Below the pieces are notes generated by a model. That model made no database searches. It was not told the origin of the DNA and worked only from the letters and a program-made list of their open reading frames with translations. This document shows positions 23,156 through 34,696 of a stretch of DNA of 64,000 nucleotides, in pieces. Origin of the DNA: Panaeolus papilionaceus (Eukaryota; Basidiomycota; Agaricomycetes; Agaricales); the NCBI GenBank assembly GCA_015501605.1, contig JADNRZ010000001.1:806001-870000 (forward strand). The letters run 5' to 3'. The translations under genes and the position numbers were made by a program. How positions within the stretch are numbered: the stretch's first letter is position 1; each line of letters opens with the position of its first letter.

Positions 23156-25588
23156 TACTTCATTACATATAATTTAAATATTTAATAATAGTATATAGAG
23201 TATTACTTGTACATTAGCTTATTAATCAGGGCTAGCCTATTAATCTAGAATTATTTTACATTTGTATGTATTATTGTATTAAATCATTACTATACATTTA
23301 ATAATAATTTTTAATTATATTTTGGTTGAATATACTTTACTACAAATTTATTATATTTTATTCTGATTTATTACGAATTTTCTGCATTTTATTTTAATTT
23401 CTACAATTTTTTCTTTATTTTTTACGATTTTAAATTAAATTATATATTATATTATTCATTATCTTATCTTATCTTATATCTTATCTTTTATCTTATCTTT
23501 TATCTTATCTTTGGTCCGTGCGCGATCAACTTCAGCATTTGATCGTTGATATTATTATTCGTTTCCCTTCCCACCCTTGTTTCTTCCCTCCCCCCCATCA
23601 TTCCCCCTCCCCACCCAGCTTCCCTACCTCGTCAATGTGCTCAACGTTGACGAGCGTTCGTCTTTCGCTCACGACGCCCGCCATCACCGTTAACAGCCAC
23701 GTTCACCACCATTAACGGCCACGTCAGCCACGTCAGCCACCGTTAACGGCCACATCAGCCACATCAGCCACCGTTAACAGCCACCTCCGCCACCTCCACC
23801 ACCTCCACCACCTCCACCACCTCCACTTGCTTTAACAGCCAACACCATCACCACCATCGACTTCGCCAACCGCCACGTCATCGTCGGGACACGAGCCACG
23901 GTAACCAAGCGAACAAGCGGTGTATCGAGGAGAAGGAGCGAGCGTCGACGAGTCGGGTTCACCGAGAACGAGCCCAGCGCCTCCCAGGTACGCCACCTTC
24001 CTCCCCATCTGCCCTTGAACAGTACTTATTAGCAACCCCAGATCCGACCCAGAGCGTACAGAGCGTACGAAGGCGCACAGAGCACACGCGCCGACATACC
24101 CCAGCGCCGACATACCCCATCCCGAAACCACCACCACCACCACCACCACCACCATCCTCCCCGCGACGTCTGCAAGTGCAAGGTGAACGCACACGTACCA
24201 CCACGTGAGTACCTCGTACCCGTGCTCCCTACCCCCTGCTGACCCCATGTAGACGCGTAGCGACGCGCGTGGCCACAACCCCCTACCACCCAGCCCCTAT
24301 TATCCCCCGCGACGCGTGCGAGTGCGACGTGACACACATCACCAGGTGAGTACCCCATGCTCGTGACCTGTACCTTCTGCTGACCCCTACGTAGACGCGT
24401 ATCGACGCGCGCAGCCACCACCAGCCCCAGTCACCACCCCCCACTACCGTGTACCTCCACGAGGTGAGCACACATACTACCTGTGCCTCGCCGCCCATGC
24501 CTTTTGCTGACCCCCCCCCCCATGTAGACCCCTTACATAGACGCGTAGCGACGCGTGCAGCTACGACCCGCCCCTGCTACCACCCACCACCCCTATTATC
24601 CCGCAACGCGCGCGCGCGTGCGACGTGATAACACAAACCAGCAGGTGAGTACCCCGTGCCCCATGCCCTGTACCTCTTGCTGACCCCCGCATGTAGACGC
24701 GTAGCGACGCGACCAGCCCCTTCCACCCCTTGTCTACACGAGGACCCCCCCGCGTGACCCCCCCTGAGCAGGTAGTACGCCAGCAGGTGCCTACAACCCT
24801 CAGCGAAGCCCTCCCCTCTCCACCTATATCGCGATAAGTGCCGCTGGCCCCGGACACAGCACCTCCTCTACCCCTGTCCACGTTGTGATAGGCTGCGAGC
24901 CTACCTTATCTCCCCACCACCACCACCACTGCTGCCGTGAACGTGTCGTGAAACCTGACACTTCACTGTGCACCACCATCTCCAACACACAACTAGGCTC
25001 CCTCACGAGCCCACTGATAACACATTGTGAAACACAACTGTGTGTTGTGAGAAGGCCTACCCGCCCCCAACACGCATTCACCAACCCCAACACTCACCCT
25101 CGTGTGTGTTGATTTTTTTTTTCTTCTAGGTATGGACAGATGTTTGTGTTTCCGTAATAAACTTGCTAACCATCTTCTCATATCTAGGACCAGCTCGGTT
25201 TTTTTTTTCTTTTTTTTTCTTTTTTTTTTTTCTTTTTTCCCATTGCTCTCTCTCGCCATTTTCCATCACCAATCCTCTGTCTACAATTGGATTACCGATT
25301 GTGATCATCACATTGTCATCCCTAATCCATTGTCTACGCTTGGATTACCGAACGTGACATTCGCTTTTTTTTGTTTTTTGGACTGAGACACCTTGCTTGT
25401 CCACGTTTGGATTACCGAACCTGACCTGCATCTGTGTTTTTTCTTTTCTTTTCTTTTCCTCTGTGCTCTCTCTGTGGTCATAACCACACATATTCATATC
25501 TTGGTGCGTTTTGCATGGGGAAACTATTGTCGATTTTTTTTTCCTAACCCTAACCCTAGTCTTAAATAACTTGTAAACCGTAGTCATT
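23156..25588 (+). other. KDZ element long 5' region without an assigned ORF
   Basis: In order: an AT-rich block (23,156-23,460); a TATCT/TTATC simple repeat (23,460-23,512); a GC-rich block with GTTAACGGCCACGTCAGCCA minisatellite-like repeats (23,690-23,790), CCACCT repeats (23,780-23,826) and a CCA run (24,122-24,152); tandem intron-containing units (24,160-24,730); T-rich and TTTTC-rich stretches (25,110-25,540); and a short TTAGGG-type run (25,546-25,559). It is probably promoter and 5' leader of the transposase gene. Long minus-strand Gly/Trp/Val ORFs here are by-products of the repeats. Confidence 0.45.
24205..24696 (+). repeat. Tandem units, each with an intron-like segment
   Basis: Four units contain GTGAG(T/C)AC donors, a TGCTGAC branch-like motif and a TAG acceptor followed by ACGCG: 24205-24252 (48 nt), 24346-24394 (49 nt), 24464-24540 (77 nt, or to 24,527) and 24645-24696 (52 nt). 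The segments between share GACGCGTAGCGACGCG and, in two of them, CCCCTATTATCCC. Segments 24253-24345 (93 nt) and 24395-24463 (69 nt) are open in one frame. Confidence 0.55.
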
Positions 25589-28500
25589 ATGCCAACAACT
25601 CGCAGTGGAAAGCAACCACAACCTGTATCACCACCAAGAACTAACCAAGCAAATAAACGTAGCTTGGCTAGTCCTAACTCACCTAAGAATACTTGAAAGA
25701 AGCCAAAAAAGAAGGCTTCCGAGGCTGAAGACGAGAATGAGCCTGCACTTGCACCTGCTCCCAAGAAGAAAGCGAAAAAAAAGTCAAAGGCAACTAGGTA
25801 TGTCCTGACACACACTGTATTGTTATTCTTTTTAACTAATTATATCACTAGAACTACTGCAGACAAGGATGCTGAAGTTGCAGCAGCACCAGTTCTCGAG
25901 GCAACTGGGTATGTATCTATTCTTGCTCTTTACTAAAGCATGACTTAATCAATCTTTATAGAGTTGAAGCTATACTCCTTGCTGCAAAAACCTCCATCGC
26001 ACCTCCTCCCCGTTCTCTTCGTAGTCACACTAAGGCCAATGCTGCCACACCTTCTACTCCAAGCCTTGCTTCTGCTGCTGAAATCATTGCTCCTGAGCGC
26101 ATTCGTCAATCAGATCTCCAATCTACCTTATCTTCTGATGATGAAACCTCTGAGATTGCACCACAAAAATGGAAGGGGAAGGAGAAGGCTATCGAGACAG
26201 AATATCCAGGCATAGAATACCCTCGATTTGATCTTGATATTGATCTTGAGTTTCGGGAGACTTTTGGGCAATCTAATGACTTCAATATGCCTGTCGATGA
26301 GAGCAGTGATGAGGATGATGATGATGAAGAAGAAGATGAAGATGAAGCTGCTATGGCAGCTCATGATGCAGCAGACTATGTTGAAGACAATGATAGGGGT
26401 GAGGAAGAAGATGACTTTGCGATGTATGTTGAAGAGGAAAGTGAACTTGATGTCATGTCATCTCAAATGGAGGACAAGTTGGATATCAACCACAGTAAGT
26501 CTTATTTTATTCATGCTGATACCTTCTAATGGTGTCTTCAGTTCCTGCTAATGGATCTTCCAAAACTACTGGTGGTCATATTCGTGGCAGAGCCTTAGGC
26601 AATTCTGCCAAGATGGCTGACTTGGCACACATGGATATACATCAAGAGCCTGAGCCATTAATGGGTCTTGTACAAGTCTATCTGGCTTCAGAGAGTACCA
26701 CTGTCAACCCCAACTCCAATCCTCCTCTTACTTCATTTGTTATTCCATCCATGTCTTCTCTCGCTGCTGTTCTTGAAGCTATACTTCAAAATCATCTTCC
26801 AGCACTTAAAGGTATATATTTATATTGTCTGTAACTAGATATTTTCTAATTTTTTATAGGTCGCAATCCTTTGGTTCATGTTTGGACTTCATTTGGACAA
26901 GAAGGAGCCCCTTTTTGGTTGTCATATGGAATTCTGAACAATATTGACTCTCCAAAATATCATGGCCAGTCTTGGTTTGTTGATCAAAGTTCTTCTACTT
27001 ATATGCTCTATGTTTTATTTGTATGTCCTACTTATATTCATTATGTATTCCATCACTTATCTATCTTGTAGCAAACAACACTTCTATCTACTCCAGCATC
27101 CAGTGCTCCTGTCTCAGCTTCCTCCCAGCTCTCCTCTCGTCCTTCTTTTTCTGTTGCTGCAGCATCTTCATCCTCCCGCTCTGCTTCTCCTCATACCACT
27201 ACTATTGCAAAATCTGGTGGTTCAATCAGCAATGATGCAATCATTGCTTTTCTCAATCTTGATCCTGACTTGGCTGAAAAACCATCAACAAGAAGTCCCA
27301 TTAAAGCCACATACCAATGCTGGGCACACTTCATGAAGAAAAGAAAGGAACTTGCTGAACTTAAAACCACCCATCCAAATTCATTAGCAGCAAAAATCAC
27401 AAACTCTCTGCTTTTTGGTATATTTTGCAGTACTGGATCACAGGCAAGTTGGAAGACTTTCGACCATGTTCATCTATTTCCCAATCTTCAAGAATGGTTT
27501 ACCAATCCATCTCCAGATCCCAGTCTCACTACTGCAGTTTGGAAAGGCCGGAAGCCAGACTTTTCAACTTGGAAGAAATTCTATGTTGAACAAGGTCTTA
27601 TGCGGGAGGATAGCACTGGAGGAAGTAGCATTATTCAAGGCAAGCTGACTAGTTTGATGGAGTCAAAAGATAGGAGATACAAGGAATATGAGGCTGCATT
27701 GGAACTTGAAGCAGAAAAGGAAAGAAGGGAGGAAAGGGAGAAGAGGAAGGAGGAAAAGAAGAAGAGAAAGGTCAAAGAGAAGGTCAAAGATAAGGAGAGG
27801 GGTAAAAAGAGAGAGGAAAAGGGAAACAAAGAAGATAATTCGTCTACGAACAATTTGTAAGTTTTAGTGAAACTGTATGTTGGACTTGTATCGAAATCAA
27901 TGTTATATAGTGTGATGAAATCTCTGCTTGCAAATACTATCAGTCAGATTATTCTTCTGGTGGCATATATGCTTGCATTATTATCCAAATCTCCATCACT
28001 TGTCACCTTGCTTGCTGCTCTATATTCTATACCTTTGGTTATCGCAGCACCTACTCAAGAATTTCCAGCAATTACATTTGCAGCATTCAACCAAGTTATA
28101 CTTGAAAACTTCCATGCAGATATCAAGCTGGACACTGTTTTAATATTGCTCTTCAGCATTCTTGAAAACCCAGAAGTCTTTAATCACCATAGCCAACAAA
28201 AGTACAAGAAAGTTGGAGCAGAGCATTTGGCATCATTCAATGGGTGGATCTCTGCATTTTCCAATACTTTGCTACATCGACTTCCAAACCATGAAAAAGA
28301 TATATTTGGACCAGATGCATCCTCTGGAGAAACAGGAACAAGAATGATTGACTGTATCGACAATGTAGCTTCAGCAGTTGGATTCCGATCATACTCTGTC
28401 AAAGGCAAAAAACTGCGGACTTTGAAACCCATCAATTTTCAGTCACTACAGCCTATCCACATCATTGCTCCAATATCTTTTGAATGTGAAACCCACACAT

Positions 28501-30125
28501 GTGAGCCCTATGCTCTCCACAGACTTACAGCATCTCGTGATCTACCTCAAGTGAAACTCCTTAAGGATGGAAAAGTGATCAAATATGCCTATGTTATTCA
28601 GGGAAAATGCAGCCACTGTAACACTATATATGCAGCAGATCGAGAAACCTTTGATCATACTGATAATACCAATCAGACTTTGAAGTACCGAACATATCTT
28701 AACTCTGCTCGGTATCTAAAGCTTGGTCAATCAGTTTGGTGTGATCGTGCCTATTCCAATGCAGTTGTCACTGGTATATATTCCTTCCATGCATCTGCAG
28801 CAGCCTATACACAATTCTGGAACCTAGCCTTTGCTGGCTCTGATATAAAGCTAAATCGTCGACACACTTGGCAGGCTTTTATCCAAGAGTCAATTCGGTC
28901 TATTGCACAAGATTCTGGCAAACATCTCACCATTCCTAATAACCTCCCAATTGAAACTGTGACAGAATATGCCTTCAAAATCTTGGGAGATAAAGGCAAA
29001 ATTCATCCTTCTAAATCACATACCTGTTCCCAATGCACCCATCCATATAAATCCCAACCTGATATAATACCTGCTAATATCAGGCGTGGTGATGATGATG
29101 TAGTGGAAGCTGCTATTCCTCCAAATATGACTGTTAATGTTGATGATCCTAATGCATCGGCATATAAACCTGTCCAAATGGTTGTGGTGGATGGAATTGT
29201 TACAGGACCTACACATTGTGCTTATCCAGGTTGCATTAGTTCTCTTGCAAATCATCGTGGAGAATCATTTTGCATTACTCATGTGAATGAGTGGGCAAAT
29301 CGATGCCGTGTAGTTGACTGCAGAAGTGACTTGATTCCTAACACCTATGCTTGTGCTCAGCACCAACCACTCTGGAAGAAGCATCAATACCAACACAGCA
29401 AAACCTATCTGTCAGGACTACGACGTGCATTGCAAAGACCTGCAGAGCATGAAGAGTGGCAACCTCAACTTAGAGATCAACACCAGCAGCAGCACGATGA
29501 CAATAATGAGGACAATGATACACAAAAGCACTACTTTGGCTCAAGCCGCTTTTACTGTGTTGAAACCATCTGTGCACCATGTGGTGCTGTAATTGCATGG
29601 ACTCTATTTTCCAAAGCAGAATCTCCAACTAGCATACTTGAATTTTTGGCAGATGTCTACCCAACTCCTGAGGAGAGACCTGACTTTATTTGCATTGATA
29701 AAGCCTGTATGGTGTTATGCACTGCGGTTACCAATGGAAGCTGGAACAGATTATGGAAGAATACAACCTGATTCATTGTTGATGCATATCACTATATCAA
29801 TCACAAAGCAACAGACCAACTTTGTCGCACATTCTGTAATCCTGCTCCTGCTGATGGTTCCCAGCCCAACCTTGTGATTGTGGGATATAACAAGGATGGC
29901 CAGCCTTATCTCATGTGTGCATTTAATACTCAAGCCTGTGAGCAATTAAATGCATGGTTAGGAGGCTTTGATTCTATTCTGAAGCGTCTTAAACTCAGAA
30001 ATTTCCAATGGTTTTTACATGCTATGCTGTATTACCATACAAGATTTGTTCTTAAAAAGAAAGCTGGACAGGATAATGATATAGATGACATAGATGATGC
30101 AGAAGGTGATGATGATACTTTGTAA
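25589..30125 (+). pseudogene. KDZ transposase with CxC5- and CxC6-like cysteine clusters (two premature TGA)
   Basis: Seven exons (25589-25797, 25852-25908, 25962-26494, 26542-26811, 26860-27020, 27072-27856, 27911-30125) join in phase to 1,409 codons through six introns of about 48-54 nt. Order: basic N-terminus (MPTTRSGK, then KKPKKKA); acidic stretch (about 26,300-26,440); a conserved region; a Lys/Glu coiled coil (27,690-27,840); a CxC5-like cluster (CETHTCEPY, then GKCSHCNTIY, 28,485-28,630); a CxC6-like cluster (CAYPGCISSL to CRVVDCRSD, 29,220-29,330); and an RNase H-like catalytic core with candidate acidic residues at ICIDKAC (29,697), IVDAYHYINH (29,781) and CEQLNAWLGG (29,940). It should excise and integrate the element. 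TGA at 25694-25696 and 29769-29771 fit CGA mutation; otherwise the frame is intact. Confidence 0.85.
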
Positions 30126-30549
30126 AAAAATCATAAAACAATATGTCATTAGCTGTAAAACTACTTTGTAATAACTCAATCTCATTGTCTTATCAAGTGT
30201 ACTACCATCTCTCTTTGTACTATTGTCCTATCTGCTCTTGTCTTGTTCTTATCTCCATTCTATTGCACCATTACCTATCTTGTTGCTATATCCATTATTG
30301 TTAGATAGTGCTTTGACTCCAATGGAATAACTTTTATTGGTGTATCTAACTAGGACAAGACCAGTAAGTATCACTTAGAGTTTGGCTGATACTCAGCTGA
30401 GGCTCAGCTGATAAAAAGCACTTCTTTTCAAAATCTGATGTTAAACTGAAGTTGAGCTGAGGCTCAGCCGAGTCTCAGCTGAGACTCAGCTGATGAGCCG
30501 ATACTCGGCTGAGCCTCGGCCGAAAGGCTGGTGTTAGTGTAAAGTACTG
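30126..30549. repeat. KDZ element 3' flank and right subterminal array
   Basis: About 240 bases of AT-rich 3' flank, then GGCTGA/CAGCTGAGGCTC motifs from about 30,380, ending in GTGTAAAGTACTG. Confidence 0.7.
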
Positions 30550-30557
30550 AGTCTAGG

Positions 30558-30890
30558 ACATTGTTGAGGGTTTGAACTACTGGGGGTGTGGACGAAGACA
30601 GTTCATGTTGTTCAGCTTCTGCTTCAAGGGTTAACCCTCATTGCTTGGGTTCAGCAATGAGGGCTTTGGTGTGGGCAACGAATTCTTTATCAGACATGGT
30701 TTGTGGGAAGACAAGAGAGACAACAGTGGATGGGTTGGAGGAAGTTCTTTGGGAGGAAGAGTGGATGTGGACGGTTTTAGGGAGGTATTTTGAAGAGAGG
30801 AAGAAGTCATGTTTATTGAGCAGGGGTCAAGTAGTGAGTTGCATTTGAGCAAAGATTTCTGGGGAGTTAGGTGAGTTGCTTGCATCTCTT
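30558..30890 (-). pseudogene. E3 third ORF, N-terminal part
   Basis: In sense it begins inside the end of pol, with ATG embedded in AGATGC exactly as in E2, and reaches MTSSSLQ, comparable to MTSSILK of E2. Further on, AHTKALIAEPKQ matches CTKALIAEAKQ of E2. A frameshift near 30,700 and one stop break it. It continues on the other side of the KDZ element at 22,797. Confidence 0.65.
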
Positions 30891-33549
30891 ATAAGTGGCA
30901 AGGATTTCAGGGGCATTATCAAGGTGAGATTCTGGTTCCCATGAGTTGCAGAATGGAGTATAGCCTTTCCAGGAGACAAAGTATTCTCGGTTAGGTGGTT
31001 TACCTCAGTGCTTGAGGATTGTTTCAATTTTGTATTCTTCTTCTCCACTGATAAGGTTCTGGGAAATTTGGACTGTGTTCAGGTGTTTCATGATAAGGGG
31101 TGAGAAGGTTGGCATGGAAGACATTGTGAATTTTCCAATAGAATGGGAGTTGGAGTCTATATGTAACTGGTCCTAGGACTTTGGAGATTGGAAATGGTCC
31201 TTGGTGTTTCATAGTGATCTTTTTATTGTGCCTGAGCTTGAGGTTCTTTGCTTCTAACCACACCTTTTGTCCAACTTTGAATGGAGTGAAAGCATGTTTG
31301 CTGAGGGCAATCATATGATTCTTGGCTAGCATGTGAGCAGCTAGTGCTTCTTGTCACATTTTCACAAGTTGACCAATCTTGTCTTCTATGGAAGGATGGA
31401 TGGTGTGTTTGAAAGCTATCAGAATTTGAGTGGGGTTGACTCCTAACATGAGTTCAAATGGAGTGTGGCAATGGTCAGAATGTCTTTGGTTGTTGTGGGT
31501 GAATTCTAATGTGGGGAGTGCGTCAACCCAGTTCTCTGGGTTGGAGATGCAGTAGATGGATAGGTATGTTTCTATTTCTTGATTGAATTGTTCTGTAGTT
31601 CCATTGGTTTGGGAATGGTACATGGTAGAGAGTTTGGATTCGATATTGAGAAGTTTAAGGAGCTCTTTGAAGGTGAGGGAGGCAAATCTGGGGTCTTGAT
31701 CTGAGTTAATGGAGTCTAGGAGGCTGAATCATTTATACAAATTATTGAGTAGGAGTGTGGCAATGCCTTGAGAGTCAATAGTCTTCAAGCAAGGTAGCAA
31801 AATTACCCCCTTCGTAAGGCTGTGGTCCACCACAGAAAGAATTGAGTCAAATCCTTTGGCTGGTGGGAGGTCAGTGATGAGATCCATCAATGTTTGGGCA
31901 AAGGGTTTTAGGGATTTTGGTGGATCAATCAGAGTTAAAGTGGGTCTTGTCAGATTTTGGTTAATTTTGAATTGTTGACAGACAGCACATCCCTTGATGT
32001 AAGACTTGATGAATTGCTGCATGCTAGGCCACCAATGAGTTGTTGCAATAGAATTGAATGTTTCCAATTCTCCAGGATGCCTGGCAGAAACAGTGTCATG
32101 GAATGCTGAACAATGGAGTGTCGCAATTTGTCGTCTTTTGGAACATAAAGTTTTCCTTTATAGAAGAGAAGCTTTCCATAGTTGCCTTCTTCAAAAGTCC
32201 AATTGTTTAAAGAGGTTCTGGAGGCAACATTTTTGTCTAGTGGTTTTGTGTGTGCTATCTTTCTTGAAGTGAGATTGAGAAAAAGGGATTCAGAGAGCAT
32301 TGTCACATCATTGTTTTCTTCATTCTCTCCTTCTGGTATTAGATCTGGTCTTGTTGAAAGAGCATCAGACTGAATCATTATCTCTCCAGGAGTATGGACA
32401 AGTTTGAGGTTGTATTCAGACAGAGTAAGGAACCAACATGCTTGACAGCCATTGAGCTTTTGGGGTGAATGCCAGTATATGAGGTTTTGTAGACCAATAA
32501 AACGACTGTTGTGTGAGGAGATCCTAGGATGTAGTGCTTCCATTCTTCAACAGTGTGGATGATTGCAAGGAGCTCTCAATTGAAGATTTGGTAATTCTGT
32601 TCAGCTGGAGAAAATGATTGGGAGAGAAAGCAAACAGGGTGGCGTTTTCCATTTGCATCTATCTGAGTCAGAACAGCTCCATAAGCATATTTAGATGCAT
32701 CAGATTCAATTTGGAATGGTCAGTTGAGGTCAGGCATGGTGAGAATGGGTTCTTGGCTGAATCTCTGTTTTAGATCATCAAAAGTGGTTTGTTGAGCTTC
32801 TCCCCATTTGAAGGGTCATTCTTTCCTAAGGAGGTTGTTGAGAGGTCATGCAAGAGTTGAGTAATGATGAATGAATTCTGGTAGAAGTTCCCAAAACCCA
32901 AGAATGATCAGACTTGCTTGAGGGTCTTAGGAGCAGGCCAATCTTTGATTCCAGCTAATTTAACTGGGTCCATGGAGATCTTGTTATGTTCGATAATAAA
33001 TCCAAGGTAGGCAATTTTTGTCTTGGCGAATTCACATTTTTCTGGCTTTAGGTATAGGTCATTGTTCTTCATGATTTGCAATACTTCTTTAGTGTACCTC
33101 TTGAGGTCCTCTAGGTTTGTTGAGAAGACCAGAATGTTATCCATATAGATGATCATGTATCCTCCCTCTATTTGCTTGATGAAGATGTTGTCCATCATGG
33201 ATTGGAAAGTTGCTGGTGAGTTGCAAAGGCCAAAGAACATGCACTGTGGGCATATACTCATAAATTCTCAGTATTTATTGTGAAGGTATTTGTTTTTTCT
33301 TTCATAATACCTTCACAATACCTTCTAAGCAGTGTTCCTGGTATTTCTTTCATATATCTTCCATAATAACAAAGACAATGAGAATATATTACTATTATAT
33401 TCCAAGAATAGAATATAGAATTTATGTGTATATACCCACAGTGATGACTAGTGGTTCGAAAAGTCTGTGCTTTGTCTTGAATGCAGCTTTCCATTCATCT
33501 CCTTTCTTGATACAGATGTTATTGTACCCTCAATGGACATCAAGCTTAG
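30841..33549 (-). pseudogene. E3 pol: partial RT, RNase H, integrase, chromodomain-like end
   Basis: In sense: RT from EWKAAFKTK (33,500) through MFFGLCNSPATF and YMDNILV (near 33,150); RNase H; integrase zinc region (CAVCQQFK near 31,980) and core (MDLITDLPPAKGFDSIL near 31,850; YHSQTNGTTEQFNQE near 31,600); then REYFVSWKGYTPFCNSWEPE (about 30,950), the chromodomain-type end. Many TGA/TAG stops and several frameshifts make it inactive. The RT box is YMDN, as in E1 and E2. A 202-bp element splits RT at 33,242. Confidence 0.85.
33242..33443. mobile_element. CACTA-like miniature element (202 bp) in E3 RT
   Basis: Inverted repeats CACTGTGGGCATATACTCAT (left) and CACTGTGGGTATATACACAT (complement of right). 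The 3-bp ATG is duplicated on both sides (33239-33241 and 33444-33446). Removing it and one ATG restores the RT reading LVMFFGLC. CACT ends with a 3-bp duplication fit the CACTA (EnSpm) superfamily. No ORF. Confidence 0.72.
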
Positions 33550-33835
33550 GAGGACTTTACACTAACCCAAACTTTTCAGCTGAGGCTTGGCTGATGATCA
33601 GTTCATCATCAGTTCATCAGCTGATCATTGGTTCATAAATTAATATTTCTGCTTATCTTATAGTTTAATGATTAGCTTTATAAACTAATGAACTGAGGCT
33701 CAACCAAGGCTTGGCTGAGGTTCAGCTGAGGTCTCAGCTGCTAGTTTCAGTTCTTTCAGCCAAGTATTATCAGTTCATAGAACTGAGGCTCAGCTGAACC
33801 TCAGCTGATGTTCAGCTAAATATCAGCTCATAATC
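33550..33835. mobile_element. Left end of a second KDZ element (fragment)
   Basis: Starts GAGGACTTTACACTAACCC, identical to the terminus at 22,806, followed by a decayed array of CAGCTGA/TGGCTGA motifs in which most CpG are TpG or CpA. No right end and no 8-bp duplication partner were found. It marks the break where the 5' half of E3 is lost. Confidence 0.75.
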
Positions 33836-33951
33836 TATATGTATTGGTTTTGTTATTGTTCTTTGCAGTTTTCTAGCTACACTATTACATAATCACAGTT
33901 TGTCATGCATGCATGGCTTGTTTGGTGGCTTTGTTGTGACATATTAGGCAT

Positions 33952-34067
33952 TCTTAGTACAATAACTTGAACTTATATTCTGATCAGAATATCGAACTCA
34001 ACTTCTCCGACCTACCTGACTTAGCTCAAAGGCCTTAACCGCAAGCGCCTGTCAAGCTACCGTAACA
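33952..34067 (+). repeat. 3' fragment of an E2-family LTR
   Basis: Matches the last 115 bases of the solo LTR and of E2 LTRs (GGCATTCTTAG, then AGCTCAAAGGCCTTAACC, ending CGTAACA). Just before it, near 33,884, is a scrap resembling the Tc1 inverted repeat (ATTACATAATCACAG). Confidence 0.7.
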
Positions 34068-34074
34068 GAATAGG

Positions 34075-34634
34075 TGTTATGTCGTCTTTTCCCTTCCTCC
34101 TCTTCTCTCTATCTTATCTCGTACCATCACTCCTTCTTATCTTATCATCATGTACTATCATCTCTCTCTGTACTTGTAGTTCACCTTATCTCTCTTATCT
34201 TTCCCTTCTCACTCCACTTCCATTTCCACTGTCACTCCACTCTTATCTCCTATCTCTGACTCATTTCCCTACTCATCTCTCTCACACTTATGACTCATTC
34301 CTTATTGTATTCTCATGTTCACTCTGTTATGACTCCTATTCTGACTCACAGACTTCGCACCTTATCTACTTGGCATTTACACACACAGCCTCTTAGATAG
34401 CTATATAAACCCTGTAGTTTATACCCTTGTTCTTTAGCTAGTTCTTTAACTTCAAATAGAACAACAACTTCTACTACAATCTTACTCTTCTCGCTCTCTT
34501 CTAAGACAATACCAGCGTAGTGTGCATACACAGTGGCATTCTTAGAATGATAACTCAAACTCTATTGCACAACCAAACCAACTCCAACTAGCTCAAAGGC
34601 CTTAACTGCAAGCGCCCATCGAGCTATTGTAACA
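34075..34634 (+). repeat. 5' LTR of E2
   Basis: Starts TGTTATGTCG and ends TTGTAACA; 560 bp. Confidence 0.95.
34402..34447 (+). promoter_or_regulatory. LTR core promoter and predicted RNA 5' end of E2
   Basis: TATATAA at 34,402-34,408; TAGCTAGTTCTTT at 34,435-34,447, 33 bases from the TATA start and exactly complementary to the primer-binding site. Confidence 0.65.
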
Positions 34635-34647
34635 AAAGAACTAGCTA
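34635..34647 (+). promoter_or_regulatory. Self-complementary primer-binding site of E2
   Basis: AAAGAACTAGCTA immediately after the LTR, identical to the E1 site. Confidence 0.7.
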
Positions 34648-34696
34648 CCCCAATGTACACTGTCCATAGTTTACAAGACAGCACCCCTCATACAAA

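Larger units (their letters stand above)
22806..30549 (+). mobile_element. KDZ-type DNA transposon, essentially full length (7,744 bp)
   Basis: Perfect 8-bp duplications AGTCTAGG flank it (22798-22805 and 30550-30557). Ends are inverted repeats: left GAGGACTTTACACTAACCC, right complement CAGTACTTTACACTAACAC. Both ends carry arrays of GGCTGA-type motifs. One spliced gene (25,589-30,125) encodes a transposase with KDZ-associated cysteine clusters. 8-bp duplications agree with KDZ/Zisupton elements. It interrupts the third ORF of E3, which reads on across both edges. No TET/JBP dioxygenase or other cargo gene was recognised. Confidence 0.88.
21318..33549 (-). mobile_element. E3: degenerate Ty3/gypsy element, truncated at its 5' end, with nested insertions
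   Basis: Read on the minus strand: part of RT (33,549 downward), RNase H, integrase with a chromodomain-like end, third ORF, purine tract (complement GGGGTAA), 3' LTR. The 5' LTR, gag, protease and start of RT are missing; a KDZ-element end begins at 33,550 where they should continue. A 7.7 kb KDZ transposon lies in the third ORF and a 202-bp CACTA-like element in RT. It is related to E1/E2 but has many stops and frameshifts and is CpG-poor, so it is the oldest of the three. Confidence 0.88.

Noticed and set aside
23832..24881. Long minus-strand Gly/Trp/Val-rich ORFs in the KDZ 5' region
   Set aside because: Composition follows CCA and CCACCT repeats on the plus strand; no domain.
25589..30125. 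TET/JBP dioxygenase companion gene in the KDZ element
   Set aside because: Such genes can travel with KDZ elements, but no such domain was recognised anywhere in the element.
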